Positions 9,117 through 19,603 of a stretch of DNA of 64,000 nucleotides are shown piece by piece. The stretch is from assembly GCA_963851295.1 (NCBI GenBank), contig CAWKOS010000008.1, forward strand, positions 310,001-374,000, written 5' to 3'. The notes beneath the pieces are model-generated. The model had not been told where the DNA came from, made no database searches, and saw only the letters and a program-made list of their open reading frames with translations. Numbering within the stretch: the stretch's first letter is position 1; the number at the start of each line of letters is the position of its first letter. A program made the position numbers and the translations under genes. The stretch comes from JAOPZW01 sp963851295. GTDB lineage: Bacteria > Actinomycetota > Thermoleophilia > Solirubrobacterales > Solirubrobacteraceae.

Positions 9117-9641
9117 ATGCGACCCCCCCGCGCACTCCTGGCAACGATCCTCGTGATGGCGGCGGCCCCGGCCGGCGCCTCCGCTGGTCAATCGGGCGAT
9201 GTCACCATCGGCTTCCAGGCGGCCGGCACCACCCGCGACGCGAACGCCGCGAGCATGATCGGCACCTTCGCGATGAGCGGGCGCTTCGCCGACTCCGGGA
9301 CCGTCCGCACGTCCTATCGCTTCGCGACCCCGTACGTTGGCGGCACCGCCACGGTGATGGGGGCGCGCGGCATCTTCACGATCAGCATGCGGGGCAGGCT
9401 CGGGCCGGTGGTCGACGGTGGGCAGAGCGTCGGAGGGCGCTGGCGGCTGTGCGGCGGCACGGGCGTCTACCGCCACGCGCACGGCAGCGGGCTCTGGGAG
9501 GCCGTGGCCGACCTCCGCGGGGCGCCCGCGGGCACGGGCGCCCCGGAGATGAGCGGCACCTTCTACGGGCTGCTGGCACGCGGGCGCACGGCGCGGCCGC
9601 CGGGCACGCTCGGCGTGACGTGCTCGCCCGGCGTCATGTAA
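9117..9641 (+). CDS. Secreted protein, possible dirigent/allene-oxide-cyclase-like barrel
   Basis: A 174-residue protein with a signal peptide (MRPPRALLATILVMAAAPAGASA) and a mature part of alternating strands. The segment RLCGGTGVYRHAHGSGLWE resembles the GTGxYxxxxGxG turn of the AOC-barrel/dirigent-like secreted proteins of actinobacteria, but I cannot place it firmly. Two cysteines (in RLCGG and GVTCSP) could form a disulfide outside the cell. It lies alone between the divergent ybjQ gene and the end of metH. Confidence 0.65.
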   Translation: MRPPRALLATILVMAAAPAGASAGQSGDVTIGFQAAGTTRDANAASMIGTFAMSGRFADSGTVRTSYRFATPYVGGTATVMGARGIFTISMRGRLGPVVDGGQSVGGRWRLCGGTGVYRHAHGSGLWEAVADLRGAPAGTGAPEMSGTFYGLLARGRTARPPGTLGVTCSPGVM

Positions 9642-9644
9642 TGC

Positions 9645-12600
9645 CTACCGCGAGCCCACCGGCTCGCCGCGCTGCGCCGGATCGCTCTCCGGCAGCGCCG
9701 CGTCGAGGCTCGCGGGATCGCGGTCGGTGCCGGCGATCAGCTCGTCGCGCGCCTGACGGTCGTTCTTGGGCAGGAAGCCCGACTTCATGCCGAAGTAGAC
9801 GGCCTGCGGGTGGTGGGCGACGATGGCGATGGTCGACTGCTCGGGCTCGACGGCGTAGCCGCCGCTGAGGCGCAGGCCGATCGAGGGCGCGTCGAGCAGG
9901 CGGAAGACCTTCTCGTGCTCGGACTGCTCGGGGCATGCGGGGTAGCCCCACGAGTAGCGCCGGCCCTGGTCGAGCCCCACGCCGAGGTCGCGGCGCACGC
10001 AGCAGTGCAGCCACTCGGCGATGCCCTCGGCCGTCTGGACGCCGAGGCCGTGGGTGAAGAGCTGCTCGGCGAACTCGCCGTCGGCCTCCAGGCGCGCCAT
10101 GAGCTCGGTGACCTCGTCGCCGGCGGTGACCGCCTGCACGGCGACGACGTCGAGCTCGCCGCTCTCGCGCGGGCGATAGAAGTCGGCCAGGCAGATGCGG
10201 TCGTGCTTGGGCTGGCGCGGGAAGACGAGGCGCTCGAGCACGGTCTCGCGGTCCTCGGGATCGAGGACGACGACCTCGTTGCCCTCGCTGTAGCAGGGGA
10301 AGTAGCCGAGCTTGGCCCGCGGGTGCAGGTAGTCGGCCTCGCGCCACATGCGCTCAAGGCGCGGGCGGAAGTCCTCCTCGACGAGCTTGCGCCAGGCCTC
10401 GCCCTTCACGCCGCGCCCGCCCCAGTGCAGCTTGAAGAGCACGTGGGTGTCGAGGTGGTGGTAGACCTCGTCCATCGCGACGTCGACCTCGCGCGCGCCC
10501 CAGAAGGGCGGCTCGGGGACGGCATTGTCCGTGTCGACCGCGGAGCGCACCGAGGCGTCGGTCGTGTCGCCCTGGTCGGGCTCGGGGCCCTTGTCGCGCA
10601 GCTTCTGCGCGGCCTCGCGCGTCTGGGTGACGAGCGCGGAGCGGGCCTCGCGGTCGATGATCTGGTCCATCTTGGCCAGGCCCTCGAAGGCGTCCTTGCA
10701 GTAGAAGAGCCCGGGCTCGTAGACCTCGTCGGAGTCCCGGCCGCCCGGGTACAGGGCGCGCAGCGCGAAGTCGCGGTTGATGGCCGCGCCGCCGACGAGG
10801 ACCGGGAACTCGAGGCCCTCGCTGTGGAGCTCCTGGATGCACAGCGGCATCTGCTTGGAGGTCGAGACGAGCAGCGCGCTCAGCCCGATGGCGGTCGCGT
10901 CGTGCTCCTTGGCGGCCTCGATGATCGTCCCGATCGGGACCTGCTTGCCGAGGTCGATGACCGTGTAGCCGTTGTTGGTGAGGATCGTGTTGACGAGCGA
11001 CTTGCCGATGTCGTGGACGTCGCCGAAGACGGTGGCGATGACGACCGTGCCCTTCGTGTAGCCCTCGAGCTTGTCGAGGTACTTCTCAAGCCGAGCCACG
11101 GCGCGCTTCATGACCTCGGCGCTCTGCAGCACGAAGGGGAGGATCAGCTCGCCGGCGCCGAACTTGTCGCCGACCTCCTTCATGGCCGGCAGCAGGACGT
11201 CGTTGAGGGTCGGGACGGCGCCGATCTTGTCGACCGAGCGGTCGATCCAGTCCTCCACGCCGTCCTTCTTGCGGCGCAGGATGTGCCAGTGCAGGGCCTC
11301 CTCGGGCTCCATCTCGGAGGTCGGGTCGGCGGCCTCGTCGGCGGCCTCCTCGCCCTTGGCCTCGAAGTGGGCGATGAAGCGCTCCAGGGCGTCCTCGCGG
11401 CGGTTGAAGACGAGGTCGTCGGCGAGCTCGCGCTCGGCCTCGGAGATCTCCCCGTACGGCGTGATGTGGTTGGGGTTGACCATCGCGAGGTCCAGCCCGG
11501 CCTCGACGCAGTGGTGCAGGAAGACCGAGTTGAGGACGGCGCGGGCGCCGGGCGAGACGCCGAAGGAGACGTTCGAGACGCCCAGCGAGGTCTTGACCTC
11601 CGGCAGCGCCTCCTTGATCGCGCGGATGCCGTCGATGGTGGCCACGGCCGACGGCTTCCACTCGTCGTCGCCGGTGGTCAGCGTGAAGGTCAGCGCGTCG
11701 AAGATCAGCAGCTCGGGGTCGAGCCCGTGCTCGTCGCAAGCCAGCTCCTTGATGCGCTGGGCGATCTCCACCTTGCGCTCGGCGGTCTTGGCCATGCCGA
11801 CCTCGTCGATGGTCAGCGCGATCACCGCGGCGCCGTGCTCGATGGCGAGCGGGACGACGGTGTCGAGCTTGTCGCGCCCGGCCTCGAGGTTGATCGAGTT
11901 GACGATCGCGCGGCCGGGGATCTGCTCCAGCGCCAGGCGGATGACGTCGGGCTCGGTCGAGTCGACCTGGATCGGCGACGGCTGGGAGAGCGAGACGCGC
12001 TTGACGACCTGGCGCATCTGCTCGTCCTCGTCCTGGCGCTCGGTGAGCGCGACGCAGACGTCGAGCACGTGCGCGCCGCCCTCGACCTGGTCCTCGGCGA
12101 CCTGCACGAGGCCGTCGTAGTCGTCGGTGAGCAGCAGCTCCTTGGCCTTGCGCGAGCCCTGCGAGTTGACGCGCTCGCCCACGAGCGTGGGGCGGGGGTC
12201 CTGCACGAGCGGCGCGGCGGCGATCATCGAGCTGACATGCGGCGGGCGCGGCGCCGGGCGCGGGCCCACCGTGTGGCGCGCGCAGCGCTCGTGGATGGCG
12301 GCGATGTGCTCGGTCGTGGTGCCGCAGCAGCCGCCGACGATCGTGACCCCGAAGCGCTCGACGAACTCGCCGAGGACGTCGGCCAGCGGCTCGGGCTCCT
12401 CGGGGAAGATCGTCTCGCCGTTGGGGCCCTGCAGCGGTAGGCCGGCGTTGGGGATGCAGTGCACCGGGACCGGGCTGTACTCGCCGAGGAAGCGGATCGC
12501 GTCGCGCATGTCCTCGGGGCCGGTCGAGCAGTTGAGGCCCAGCGCGTCGACCTTGAGCGCCTCGAGCGTGGTGAGGACGGCGCTGATGTCGGTGCCCAGC

Positions 12601-13196
12601 AGCATCTTGCCGCCGTTGGGCAGCAGCGAGACGCTGGTCTGGATCGGCACCGCGCGCCCGAGCGCCTTGAAGGCCTCGCGGGCGCCGAAGATCGCGGCCT
12701 TGACCTCGAGGATGTCCTGCGCGGTCTCGATGATGATGAGGTCGGCGCCGCCCTGGACGAGCCCGCGCGCCTGCTCCTCGAAGACCGCCACGAGCTCGCG
12801 GAAGGTGATCCTGCCCAGCGTCGGGTCGTCGGAGGCGGGCAGGTGGCCCGTCGGCCCGATCGAGCCCGCCACGAAGTGCTGGTCGCCGACGGCCTTGCGC
12901 GCGATCTCGGCGGACTTCTGGTTGATCTCGAGTGTGTGCTCGCCCAGGCCCCACTCCTCGAGCTTCAGGCGCGAGGCCTGGAAGCTGTCGGTCTGCACGA
13001 CCTCGGCGCCCGCGTCGATCATCGACGCGTGAAGCGCCTCGATGACGTCGGGGCGGTGCAGGACGAGCGCCTCGTGGCACTTGCCCTGCAGTCCCCCGTA
13101 GTCCTCGGCGGTGAGGTCGTACTGCTCGAGCGTGGCTCCCATCGAGCCGTCGAAGACGACGATGCGCTCGCGCGTGGCGGCCAGGTAGTCGCGCAT
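9645..13196 (-). CDS. metH: Cobalamin-dependent methionine synthase
   Basis: The 1183-residue enzyme transfers a methyl group from methyl-tetrahydrofolate to homocysteine through cobalamin. Domains appear in order: homocysteine-binding (to about residue 320, with the zinc cysteines in IVGGCCGTTTEH), pterin-binding (about 330-590, with LVGERVNSQGSRKAKELL), cap and B12-binding (about 630-860, with the GDVHDIGKSLV cobalamin ligand motif) and the reactivation domain near the end (RRYSWGYPACPEQSEHEK). All four modules look intact. TAGCAT sits 7 nt before the ATG, so no 5' leader is available for a cobalamin riboswitch. It is transcribed divergently from an acetyltransferase gene. Confidence 0.96.
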   Translation of the reverse strand: MRDYLAATRERIVVFDGSMGATLEQYDLTAEDYGGLQGKCHEALVLHRPDVIEALHASMIDAGAEVVQTDSFQASRLKLEEWGLGEHTLEINQKSAEIARKAVGDQHFVAGSIGPTGHLPASDDPTLGRITFRELVAVFEEQARGLVQGGADLIIIETAQDILEVKAAIFGAREAFKALGRAVPIQTSVSLLPNGGKMLLGTDISAVLTTLEALKVDALGLNCSTGPEDMRDAIRFLGEYSPVPVHCIPNAGLPLQGPNGETIFPEEPEPLADVLGEFVERFGVTIVGGCCGTTTEHIAAIHERCARHTVGPRPAPRPPHVSSMIAAAPLVQDPRPTLVGERVNSQGSRKAKELLLTDDYDGLVQVAEDQVEGGAHVLDVCVALTERQDEDEQMRQVVKRVSLSQPSPIQVDSTEPDVIRLALEQIPGRAIVNSINLEAGRDKLDTVVPLAIEHGAAVIALTIDEVGMAKTAERKVEIAQRIKELACDEHGLDPELLIFDALTFTLTTGDDEWKPSAVATIDGIRAIKEALPEVKTSLGVSNVSFGVSPGARAVLNSVFLHHCVEAGLDLAMVNPNHITPYGEISEAERELADDLVFNRREDALERFIAHFEAKGEEAADEAADPTSEMEPEEALHWHILRRKKDGVEDWIDRSVDKIGAVPTLNDVLLPAMKEVGDKFGAGELILPFVLQSAEVMKRAVARLEKYLDKLEGYTKGTVVIATVFGDVHDIGKSLVNTILTNNGYTVIDLGKQVPIGTIIEAAKEHDATAIGLSALLVSTSKQMPLCIQELHSEGLEFPVLVGGAAINRDFALRALYPGGRDSDEVYEPGLFYCKDAFEGLAKMDQIIDREARSALVTQTREAAQKLRDKGPEPDQGDTTDASVRSAVDTDNAVPEPPFWGAREVDVAMDEVYHHLDTHVLFKLHWGGRGVKGEAWRKLVEEDFRPRLERMWREADYLHPRAKLGYFPCYSEGNEVVVLDPEDRETVLERLVFPRQPKHDRICLADFYRPRESGELDVVAVQAVTAGDEVTELMARLEADGEFAEQLFTHGLGVQTAEGIAEWLHCCVRRDLGVGLDQGRRYSWGYPACPEQSEHEKVFRLLDAPSIGLRLSGGYAVEPEQSTIAIVAHHPQAVYFGMKSGFLPKNDRQARDELIAGTDRDPASLDAALPESDPAQRGEPVGSR

Positions 13197-13203
13197 CGGC
13201 GGG

Positions 13204-13235
13204 ATGCTACCAGAACCTTGACACAACCTTGTCAA
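13204..13235. promoter_or_regulatory. Divergent metH/acetyltransferase promoter with palindrome
   Basis: On the minus strand TAGCAT (13204-13209) precedes the metH ATG by 7 nt. At 13218-13235 lies a perfect palindrome TTGACA-N6-TGTCAA, whose arms also read as -35-like hexamers on both strands. It could be an operator shared by metH and the gene at 13263, or simply two back-to-back -35 boxes; the spacer to TAGCAT is 20 nt, longer than usual. Confidence 0.45.
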
Positions 13236-13262
13236 TGTTCGGGCCCCTGAGAGGATGCCGAT

Positions 13263-13787
13263 ATGAGCGCGACGGTGACCGTGATGGACGCCCGCGAGGA
13301 GCACCTGCCGGGGGTGGCCGAGATCTACGCGGTCGCCGCGCGCACGAGCCCGGCGACCTTCGACTTCGAGGGCCACGCCGTCGCCTGGTGGCGCGACGTG
13401 CTGTCGGCCGTCGACCCGGCCGTGGGGCGCGAGTTCCTGGTCGCCGTCGACGGGGGCGAGGTGCTCGGCTACGCCCGCACGGGCCGCTTTCGCGACAAGC
13501 CGGCCTACGACAGCACCTGCGAGACCTCGGTCTACGTCGCCGAGGCCGCCCGCGGCCGGCGCGTCGGCGACGCGCTGTACCGCGAGCTGCTGGCGCGCCT
13601 GGACCGCGGCCCCCTGCGCCTGGCGGTCGGCGGGGTCACCGAGCCCAACCCGGCGAGCACGCGCCTGCACCTCGCCCACGGCTTCACCGTGGTGGGGACC
13701 TTCGAGGGCGTCGGCACGAAGTTCGGCCGGCTCTGGGACGTCACGTGGTACCAGCGCCCGCTGGGCGCGATATCTCTTCAGGCATGA
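13263..13787 (+). CDS. GNAT acetyltransferase, phosphinothricin/methionine-sulfone type
   Basis: A 174-residue GNAT protein. The pattern GYARTGRFRDKPAYDSTCETSVYV followed by RGRRVGDALYRELL (acetyl-CoA binding loop) and GGVTEPNPASTRLHLAHGF is that of the Pat/MddA group, which N-acetylates phosphinothricin, methionine sulfoximine or methionine sulfone. Its place opposite metH fits a link to methionine analogues, but that is inference. It overlaps the next gene, an XRE regulator, by ATGA. Confidence 0.82.
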   Translation: MSATVTVMDAREEHLPGVAEIYAVAARTSPATFDFEGHAVAWWRDVLSAVDPAVGREFLVAVDGGEVLGYARTGRFRDKPAYDSTCETSVYVAEAARGRRVGDALYRELLARLDRGPLRLAVGGVTEPNPASTRLHLAHGFTVVGTFEGVGTKFGRLWDVTWYQRPLGAISLQA

Positions 13788-14110
13788 GAGCAGGTGAGCT
13801 CGTTGCCGACCTCAGGAACCGCCACGGTCTCTCGCAGCGGGAGCTCGCGATCCGCGCCCGCACCAGCCAGGCGTGGATGTCGCGCGTGGAGCGGGGCGCG
13901 GTCTCCCCGTCCGTCGAGTCGCTGGAGCGCCTCCTCGCGGTGATGGGGGAGCGGCTGGACCTTCGCGCCACGCGGATGACGCACGACGACGACGACGCTG
14001 CACACCGTGCCGCGACGGGGGCGATGGAGATGTCCGAGCGCCTGGAGCGCGGTCTGGCCGCCGCGTCGTTCGCGGCCGAGCTCCACGGCCGCGCGCGGGA
14101 CCGCGCGTGA
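13784..14110 (+). CDS. XRE-type helix-turn-helix regulator (antitoxin-like)
   Basis: The 108-residue protein begins with a clear Cro/CI fold: LVADLRNRHGLSQRELAIRA, then TSQAWMSRVERGAVSPSVES and LERLLAVMGERLDL. The C-terminal half is charged and helical. It starts within the stop of the acetyltransferase gene and its own stop overlaps the GTG of a nucleotidyltransferase remnant (GTGA). XRE genes of this size coupled to a nucleotidyltransferase-like partner form toxin-antitoxin-like pairs in actinobacteria; here the partner is broken, so the regulator may be a survivor. Confidence 0.85.
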   Translation: MRAGELVADLRNRHGLSQRELAIRARTSQAWMSRVERGAVSPSVESLERLLAVMGERLDLRATRMTHDDDDAAHRAATGAMEMSERLERGLAAASFAAELHGRARDRA

Positions 14111-14291
14111 GGTTCAACCCGGCCCAGATCCTGGCGACGCTCGAGCGCCACGGAGTCCGATGCTCGGGACGCGCGTGCCGGTCGTCGGGCTGGACGACCT
14201 GATCGCCCTCAAGCACGCGTCGGGCCGTGAGGTCGATCTGCGCGACATCGCCGACCTCACGGATCGCGCCGGCGGCGAGGGCCCTCGTTGA
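14107..14291 (+). pseudogene. Remnant of a nucleotidyltransferase-like toxin partner (internal deletion)
   Basis: The GTG overlaps the regulator's stop. The first 18 codons (RFNPAQILATLERHGVR) match the usual start of the nucleotidyltransferase partner of such XRE genes. The frame then meets TGA at 14200-14202. In another frame, from 14160, the usual C-terminal end is present: VPVVGLDDLIALKHASGREVDL ending at TGA 14289-14291. The core that should carry the GG...DxD nucleotidyltransferase motif, perhaps 100 or more codons, is missing. The gene therefore looks deleted and out of frame. Confidence 0.7.
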
Positions 14292-14330
14292 CGGGGCCGG
14301 CGGGGTCATGTAGACCACTCCGCGAGCGAC

Positions 14331-14816
14331 GTGGCCGCCTTCGACTACTTCCTGAAGATCGACGGCATCGCGGGCGAGAGCGCCGACGCCAAGCACAAGG
14401 ACGAGATCGAGGTCCTGAGCTGGTCGTGGGGCGAGAGCCAGCCGGGGCCGGTCGGCGCGGGGAGCGGAGCGGGGGCCGGCAAGGTCGCGATGGGCGACCT
14501 GCACGTGAGCGCCGAACTGTCCAAGGCGTCGCCGCCGCTGCTGCTCGCGTGCGCCTCGGGCAAGCACTTCAAGAGCGCGGTCCTCGCGGGCCGTCGCGGC
14601 GGTGGCAAGGCGCAGGCCGAGTTCCTGACCTTCTCGCTCTCCGACGTCCTCGTGAGCTCCTACCAGACCGGCGGCACGACCGCCGAGGCGCCGCTGGACT
14701 CGATCTCGCTGAGCTTCTCCAAGATCGAGGTCCGCTACCAGCAGCAGTCGGCCAAGGGCGGGCCCGGCGCCGAGGTGAGGGCCGGCTGGGACCGCAAGGC
14801 CAACAAGGCGTTCTGA
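14331..14816 (+). CDS. Hcp-like tube protein (Hcp1/T6SS-effector family), orphan
   Basis: A 161-residue protein of the Hcp family: the start AAFDYFLKIDGIAGES, the DEIEVLSWSWGESQP strand, DLHVSAELSKASPPLLLACASG and the late SISLSFSKIEVRYQQQ all fit. In proteobacteria Hcp stacks into the type VI secretion tube, but no other T6SS component is in this window and the host is not expected to have one. Orphan Hcp-like proteins do occur in actinobacteria; their role is unclear. The GTG start has no strong ribosome-binding site. The stop codon overlaps the presumed start of a methyltransferase gene. Confidence 0.87.
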   Translation: MAAFDYFLKIDGIAGESADAKHKDEIEVLSWSWGESQPGPVGAGSGAGAGKVAMGDLHVSAELSKASPPLLLACASGKHFKSAVLAGRRGGGKAQAEFLTFSLSDVLVSSYQTGGTTAEAPLDSISLSFSKIEVRYQQQSAKGGPGAEVRAGWDRKANKAF

Positions 14817-16255
14817 GCGCGTCGGCCTACGACGCGGTCCCGTACCCGGGCCACCCCTTCGCGCAGACCCATCCCGACCGGCTCGCGACGCTGGCGACGC
14901 TCTTCGGCCTGCGCCCCGCCGCGGTGGAGCGCTGCCGCGTGCTCGAGGTGGGGTGCGGCGACGCCGCCAACCTCGTGGGGATGGCGGTCGTGCTGCCGGG
15001 CGCGACGTTCGTCGGCGTCGACTCGGCGCCGGGGGCGATCGCCCGCGGCCGCGAGCTCGTCGACGCGCTCGGGCTCGACAACGTCGCGCTGCACGCGCAG
15101 GGCATCGAGGCTTTCGAGGCCGAGCCGGCCGGTTTCGACTACGCCATCGCCCACGGCGTCTACTCCTGGGTCGCGCCCGCCACCCGCGACGCGCTGCTCG
15201 CGCTCTGCCGCGCGGCCCTGGCGCCCGACGGGGTGGCCTACGTCAGCTACAACGCGCTGCCCGGCGGCCACGCCCGCCTGGCGCTGCGCGACATGCTGCT
15301 CTTCCACACCGCGGCCCTCGAGGACTCCGACGAGCGCGCGGCGCAGGCCCGGGCGCTGCTGCGCTTCGTCGTCGAGGGCACGCCGGGCGACACGGAGCTG
15401 CGCCGGCGGGCCGCCGAGCTGCTGGAGCGCAGCGACGCGACCCTGCTGCACGACGACCTCGCCGCGGTCAACGAGCCGATCCACTTCCACGCCTTCGCCG
15501 CCCACGCCGCTCGCCACGGCCTGCAGTACCTCGCCGAGGCCGACTTCTTCGAGATGCAGATCGGCGCGCTCCCGGAGCCAGCCGCCGACGCGCTGCGCGA
15601 GATCGAGGATCCGATCCGCCGCGAGCAGTACCTGGACCTCCTCAAGGGCCGCATGTTCCGCCAGACCCTGCTCGTCGCGGCCGAGCACGCCATCGACCGC
15701 ACGCCGCGCCCGCGCGTCCTGGAGGCGCTGGCCGTCTCCACGCAGGCGCGGCGCAACGGAGCGACCTTCGAGGGCCCGAGCGGATCGACGCTGAGCACCG
15801 ACCACCCGGCCGTCGTCGCCGCGCTCGAGCGCGCCGCCGAGGCGTGGCCCGCGGCGCTGTGGGTGCGCGACCTCGCCGACCCGGGCCCCGACCGCGACGC
15901 CCTGTGCGACGCCCTCCTGCGCGCCTACGCGGCCAACCTCGTGGCCCTCCACGTCCACCCGCCGCGCCTCGTCACGACCCCGGGCGAGGCGCCGTGCGCG
16001 AGCCCGCTCGCCCGCCACCAGGCGGCCGCCGGCGACCTCGTCACCAACCTGCGCCACGTCACGGTCCGCATCGAGGACGACCTTGGCCGCCGGCTCGTCA
16101 CCCTGCTCGACGGCACCCGCGACCGCGCCGCCGTGCGCGCCGACCTGCGGGCGCATCTGGCCGCCGGCGGCGAGGAGCTCAGCGAGCCGGATCTGCGCGA
16201 CGGGCTGCAGCGAAGCCTGCAGGGGCTCGGGCGGCTCGCCCTGCTGCAGGGCTGA
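14813..16255 (+). CDS. SAM-dependent methyltransferase with methyltransferase-regulatory domain (PKMT-like)
   Basis: About 480 residues. The N-terminal part is a class I methyltransferase with motif I VLEVGCGDAANLVGMA and the GVDSAPGAIARGREL strand; the middle part (after about residue 200) resembles the methyltransferase regulatory domain, and the end (TLLDGTRDRAAVRADLRAHL) looks like the winged-helix C-terminus of protein lysine methyltransferases. No ATG, GTG or TTG lies in frame near the true N-terminus (AYDAVPYPGHPFAQTHPDRL), so a CTG at 14813 overlapping the hcp stop (CTGA) is the best start. A substrate cannot be read, but coupling to Hcp suggests the partner may be methylated. It overlaps the MFS gene by 77 bp. 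Confidence 0.8.
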   Translation: MSASAYDAVPYPGHPFAQTHPDRLATLATLFGLRPAAVERCRVLEVGCGDAANLVGMAVVLPGATFVGVDSAPGAIARGRELVDALGLDNVALHAQGIEAFEAEPAGFDYAIAHGVYSWVAPATRDALLALCRAALAPDGVAYVSYNALPGGHARLALRDMLLFHTAALEDSDERAAQARALLRFVVEGTPGDTELRRRAAELLERSDATLLHDDLAAVNEPIHFHAFAAHAARHGLQYLAEADFFEMQIGALPEPAADALREIEDPIRREQYLDLLKGRMFRQTLLVAAEHAIDRTPRPRVLEALAVSTQARRNGATFEGPSGSTLSTDHPAVVAALERAAEAWPAALWVRDLADPGPDRDALCDALLRAYAANLVALHVHPPRLVTTPGEAPCASPLARHQAAAGDLVTNLRHVTVRIEDDLGRRLVTLLDGTRDRAAVRADLRAHLAAGGEELSEPDLRDGLQRSLQGLGRLALLQG

Positions 16256-17369
16256 GCGCGGCGAGAAGGAGCGCCACGGCGGCGACCGAGGCGAGGCTCG
16301 CCGTCAGCGTCGTGGCGTCGGCGAGCAGCCCGACGACCGCCGGCCCGACGACGAACCCCAGGTAGGCGATCGTCGTGACGATCGACACCGCCGCCCCGCG
16401 GACCGCCTCATCGGCGCCGCGACCGGCGAGCGAGAAGAGGATCGGCGCGCAGATCGAGATGCCGCCGCCGGCGAGCGCGACGCCGACCAGCGCGAGGCCC
16501 GCGACCGGTGCGAGGGCGCCGAGCAGCGTGCCGGCGGCGCCGGTGATCGCGCCGGCGCGCAGCAGCGTCGTCTCGTCGACGCGTCCGGCGAGGCCGTGGC
16601 CGCCGAAGCGCGCGGCCGCGGCGGAGCCCGCGAACAGCGCCGGCGCGAGGGCGCCCAGCCCGGGGGAGGCGCCGAGGTCGGACTCCATGTGGACGGCGCC
16701 CCAGCTCTGCCATGCGTTCTCGACGAAGAAGGCCAGCGCGCACAGCCCCCCGAGCACGAGCAGCGCGCGCGGGACGTGACGCAGCGAGGCGTCGGGCCGG
16801 CCGACGCCGCCGCCCGCGGCGGGCGCGGCCAGCAGCGCCAGCGCGGCCAGCCCGACCACCGCGCCGACGATGGCCAGCACGAGCTCGGCGCCCGCGCCGG
16901 CGGCGCGCAGGGCACCGGCGCCCAGGCTGCCGATCACGACGCAGGCCGAGAAGGTCCCGTGCGCGAGGCTGAGGACCGGGCGCGCGCCGGCCGCCTCGCT
17001 GCGCACGCCCTCGGCGTTGATCGCGACGTCGACGGCGCCCGACGTCGCCCCGAGGACGAGCAGCGCCGCGCACAGGGCGACCGTCGACGTGGCCAGGCCG
17101 GGCAGCAGCGCCGCCGCCGCGAACGCGCCGAGCGCCGCCGGCAGCGCGGGCGCGCCCCAGCGATCGAGCACGCTGCCCGCCAGGCGCATCGACAGCAGCG
17201 CCCCGGCGCCGATGAACAGCAGCGCGACGCCGAGCTGGCCGTCGTCGACCTGGGCGTGGTCTTGGACCGCCGGCAGCGTCGCGCCCCACGCGCCCCAGAA
17301 GGCGCCGAACGCCGCGAAGCCGCCGAGCACGCGCACGCGTCCGGCGGCCGCCATCCCCGCCGTGGCCAT
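16179..17369 (-). CDS. MFS transporter
   Basis: A 396-residue protein with twelve predicted helices, without large inserts. The loop after helix 2 carries RLAGSVLDRWG, the MFS motif A equivalent, and the second half repeats the pattern with RFGGHGLAGRVD. The LSLAHGTFSACVVIGSLGAG segment resembles the YbjJ-like group of unknown substrate. ATG at 17369 is used. The last 26 codons overlap the end of the methyltransferase gene in antisense and are Ala/Arg-rich, as expected when an antisense stretch has been added by loss of an earlier stop. Confidence 0.85.
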   Translation of the reverse strand: MATAGMAAAGRVRVLGGFAAFGAFWGAWGATLPAVQDHAQVDDGQLGVALLFIGAGALLSMRLAGSVLDRWGAPALPAALGAFAAAALLPGLATSTVALCAALLVLGATSGAVDVAINAEGVRSEAAGARPVLSLAHGTFSACVVIGSLGAGALRAAGAGAELVLAIVGAVVGLAALALLAAPAAGGGVGRPDASLRHVPRALLVLGGLCALAFFVENAWQSWGAVHMESDLGASPGLGALAPALFAGSAAAARFGGHGLAGRVDETTLLRAGAITGAAGTLLGALAPVAGLALVGVALAGGGISICAPILFSLAGRGADEAVRGAAVSIVTTIAYLGFVVGPAVVGLLADATTLTASLASVAAVALLLAALSPAAGRAARAPAGFAAARRADPAR

Positions 17370-17399
17370 CCCGGCACTGTGTCAAAGGCCCCGAACGGC

Positions 17400-17427
17400 G
17401 TGTGGCCCCGCCGGAGCGGGGCCACAC
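17400..17427 (-). terminator. Hairpin downstream of glnN
   Basis: Perfect 12-bp GC-rich stem (GTGTGGCCCCGC) with a CGGA tetraloop, 28 nt after the glnN stop and before the MFS start. No T-tract follows, as is common in high-GC actinobacteria. Confidence 0.7.
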
Positions 17428-17455
17428 CACAGCGCGCTCGGGGGGCGAAGCGCGC

Positions 17456-19603
<2,148 letters not shown>

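Noticed and set aside
9810..12440. An 876-codon open frame antisense to metH
   Set aside because: Such frames are expected in GC-rich DNA opposite a biased gene; its product is Val/Asp/Leu-rich with no domain.
9645..13262. A cobalamin riboswitch in front of metH
   Set aside because: The -10 box is 7 nt from the ATG and the divergent gene starts 66 bp away, so there is no room for a leader RNA.
14331..14816. A type VI secretion system
   Set aside because: Only an Hcp-like protein is present; no sheath, baseplate, membrane-complex or ClpV gene is in the window.
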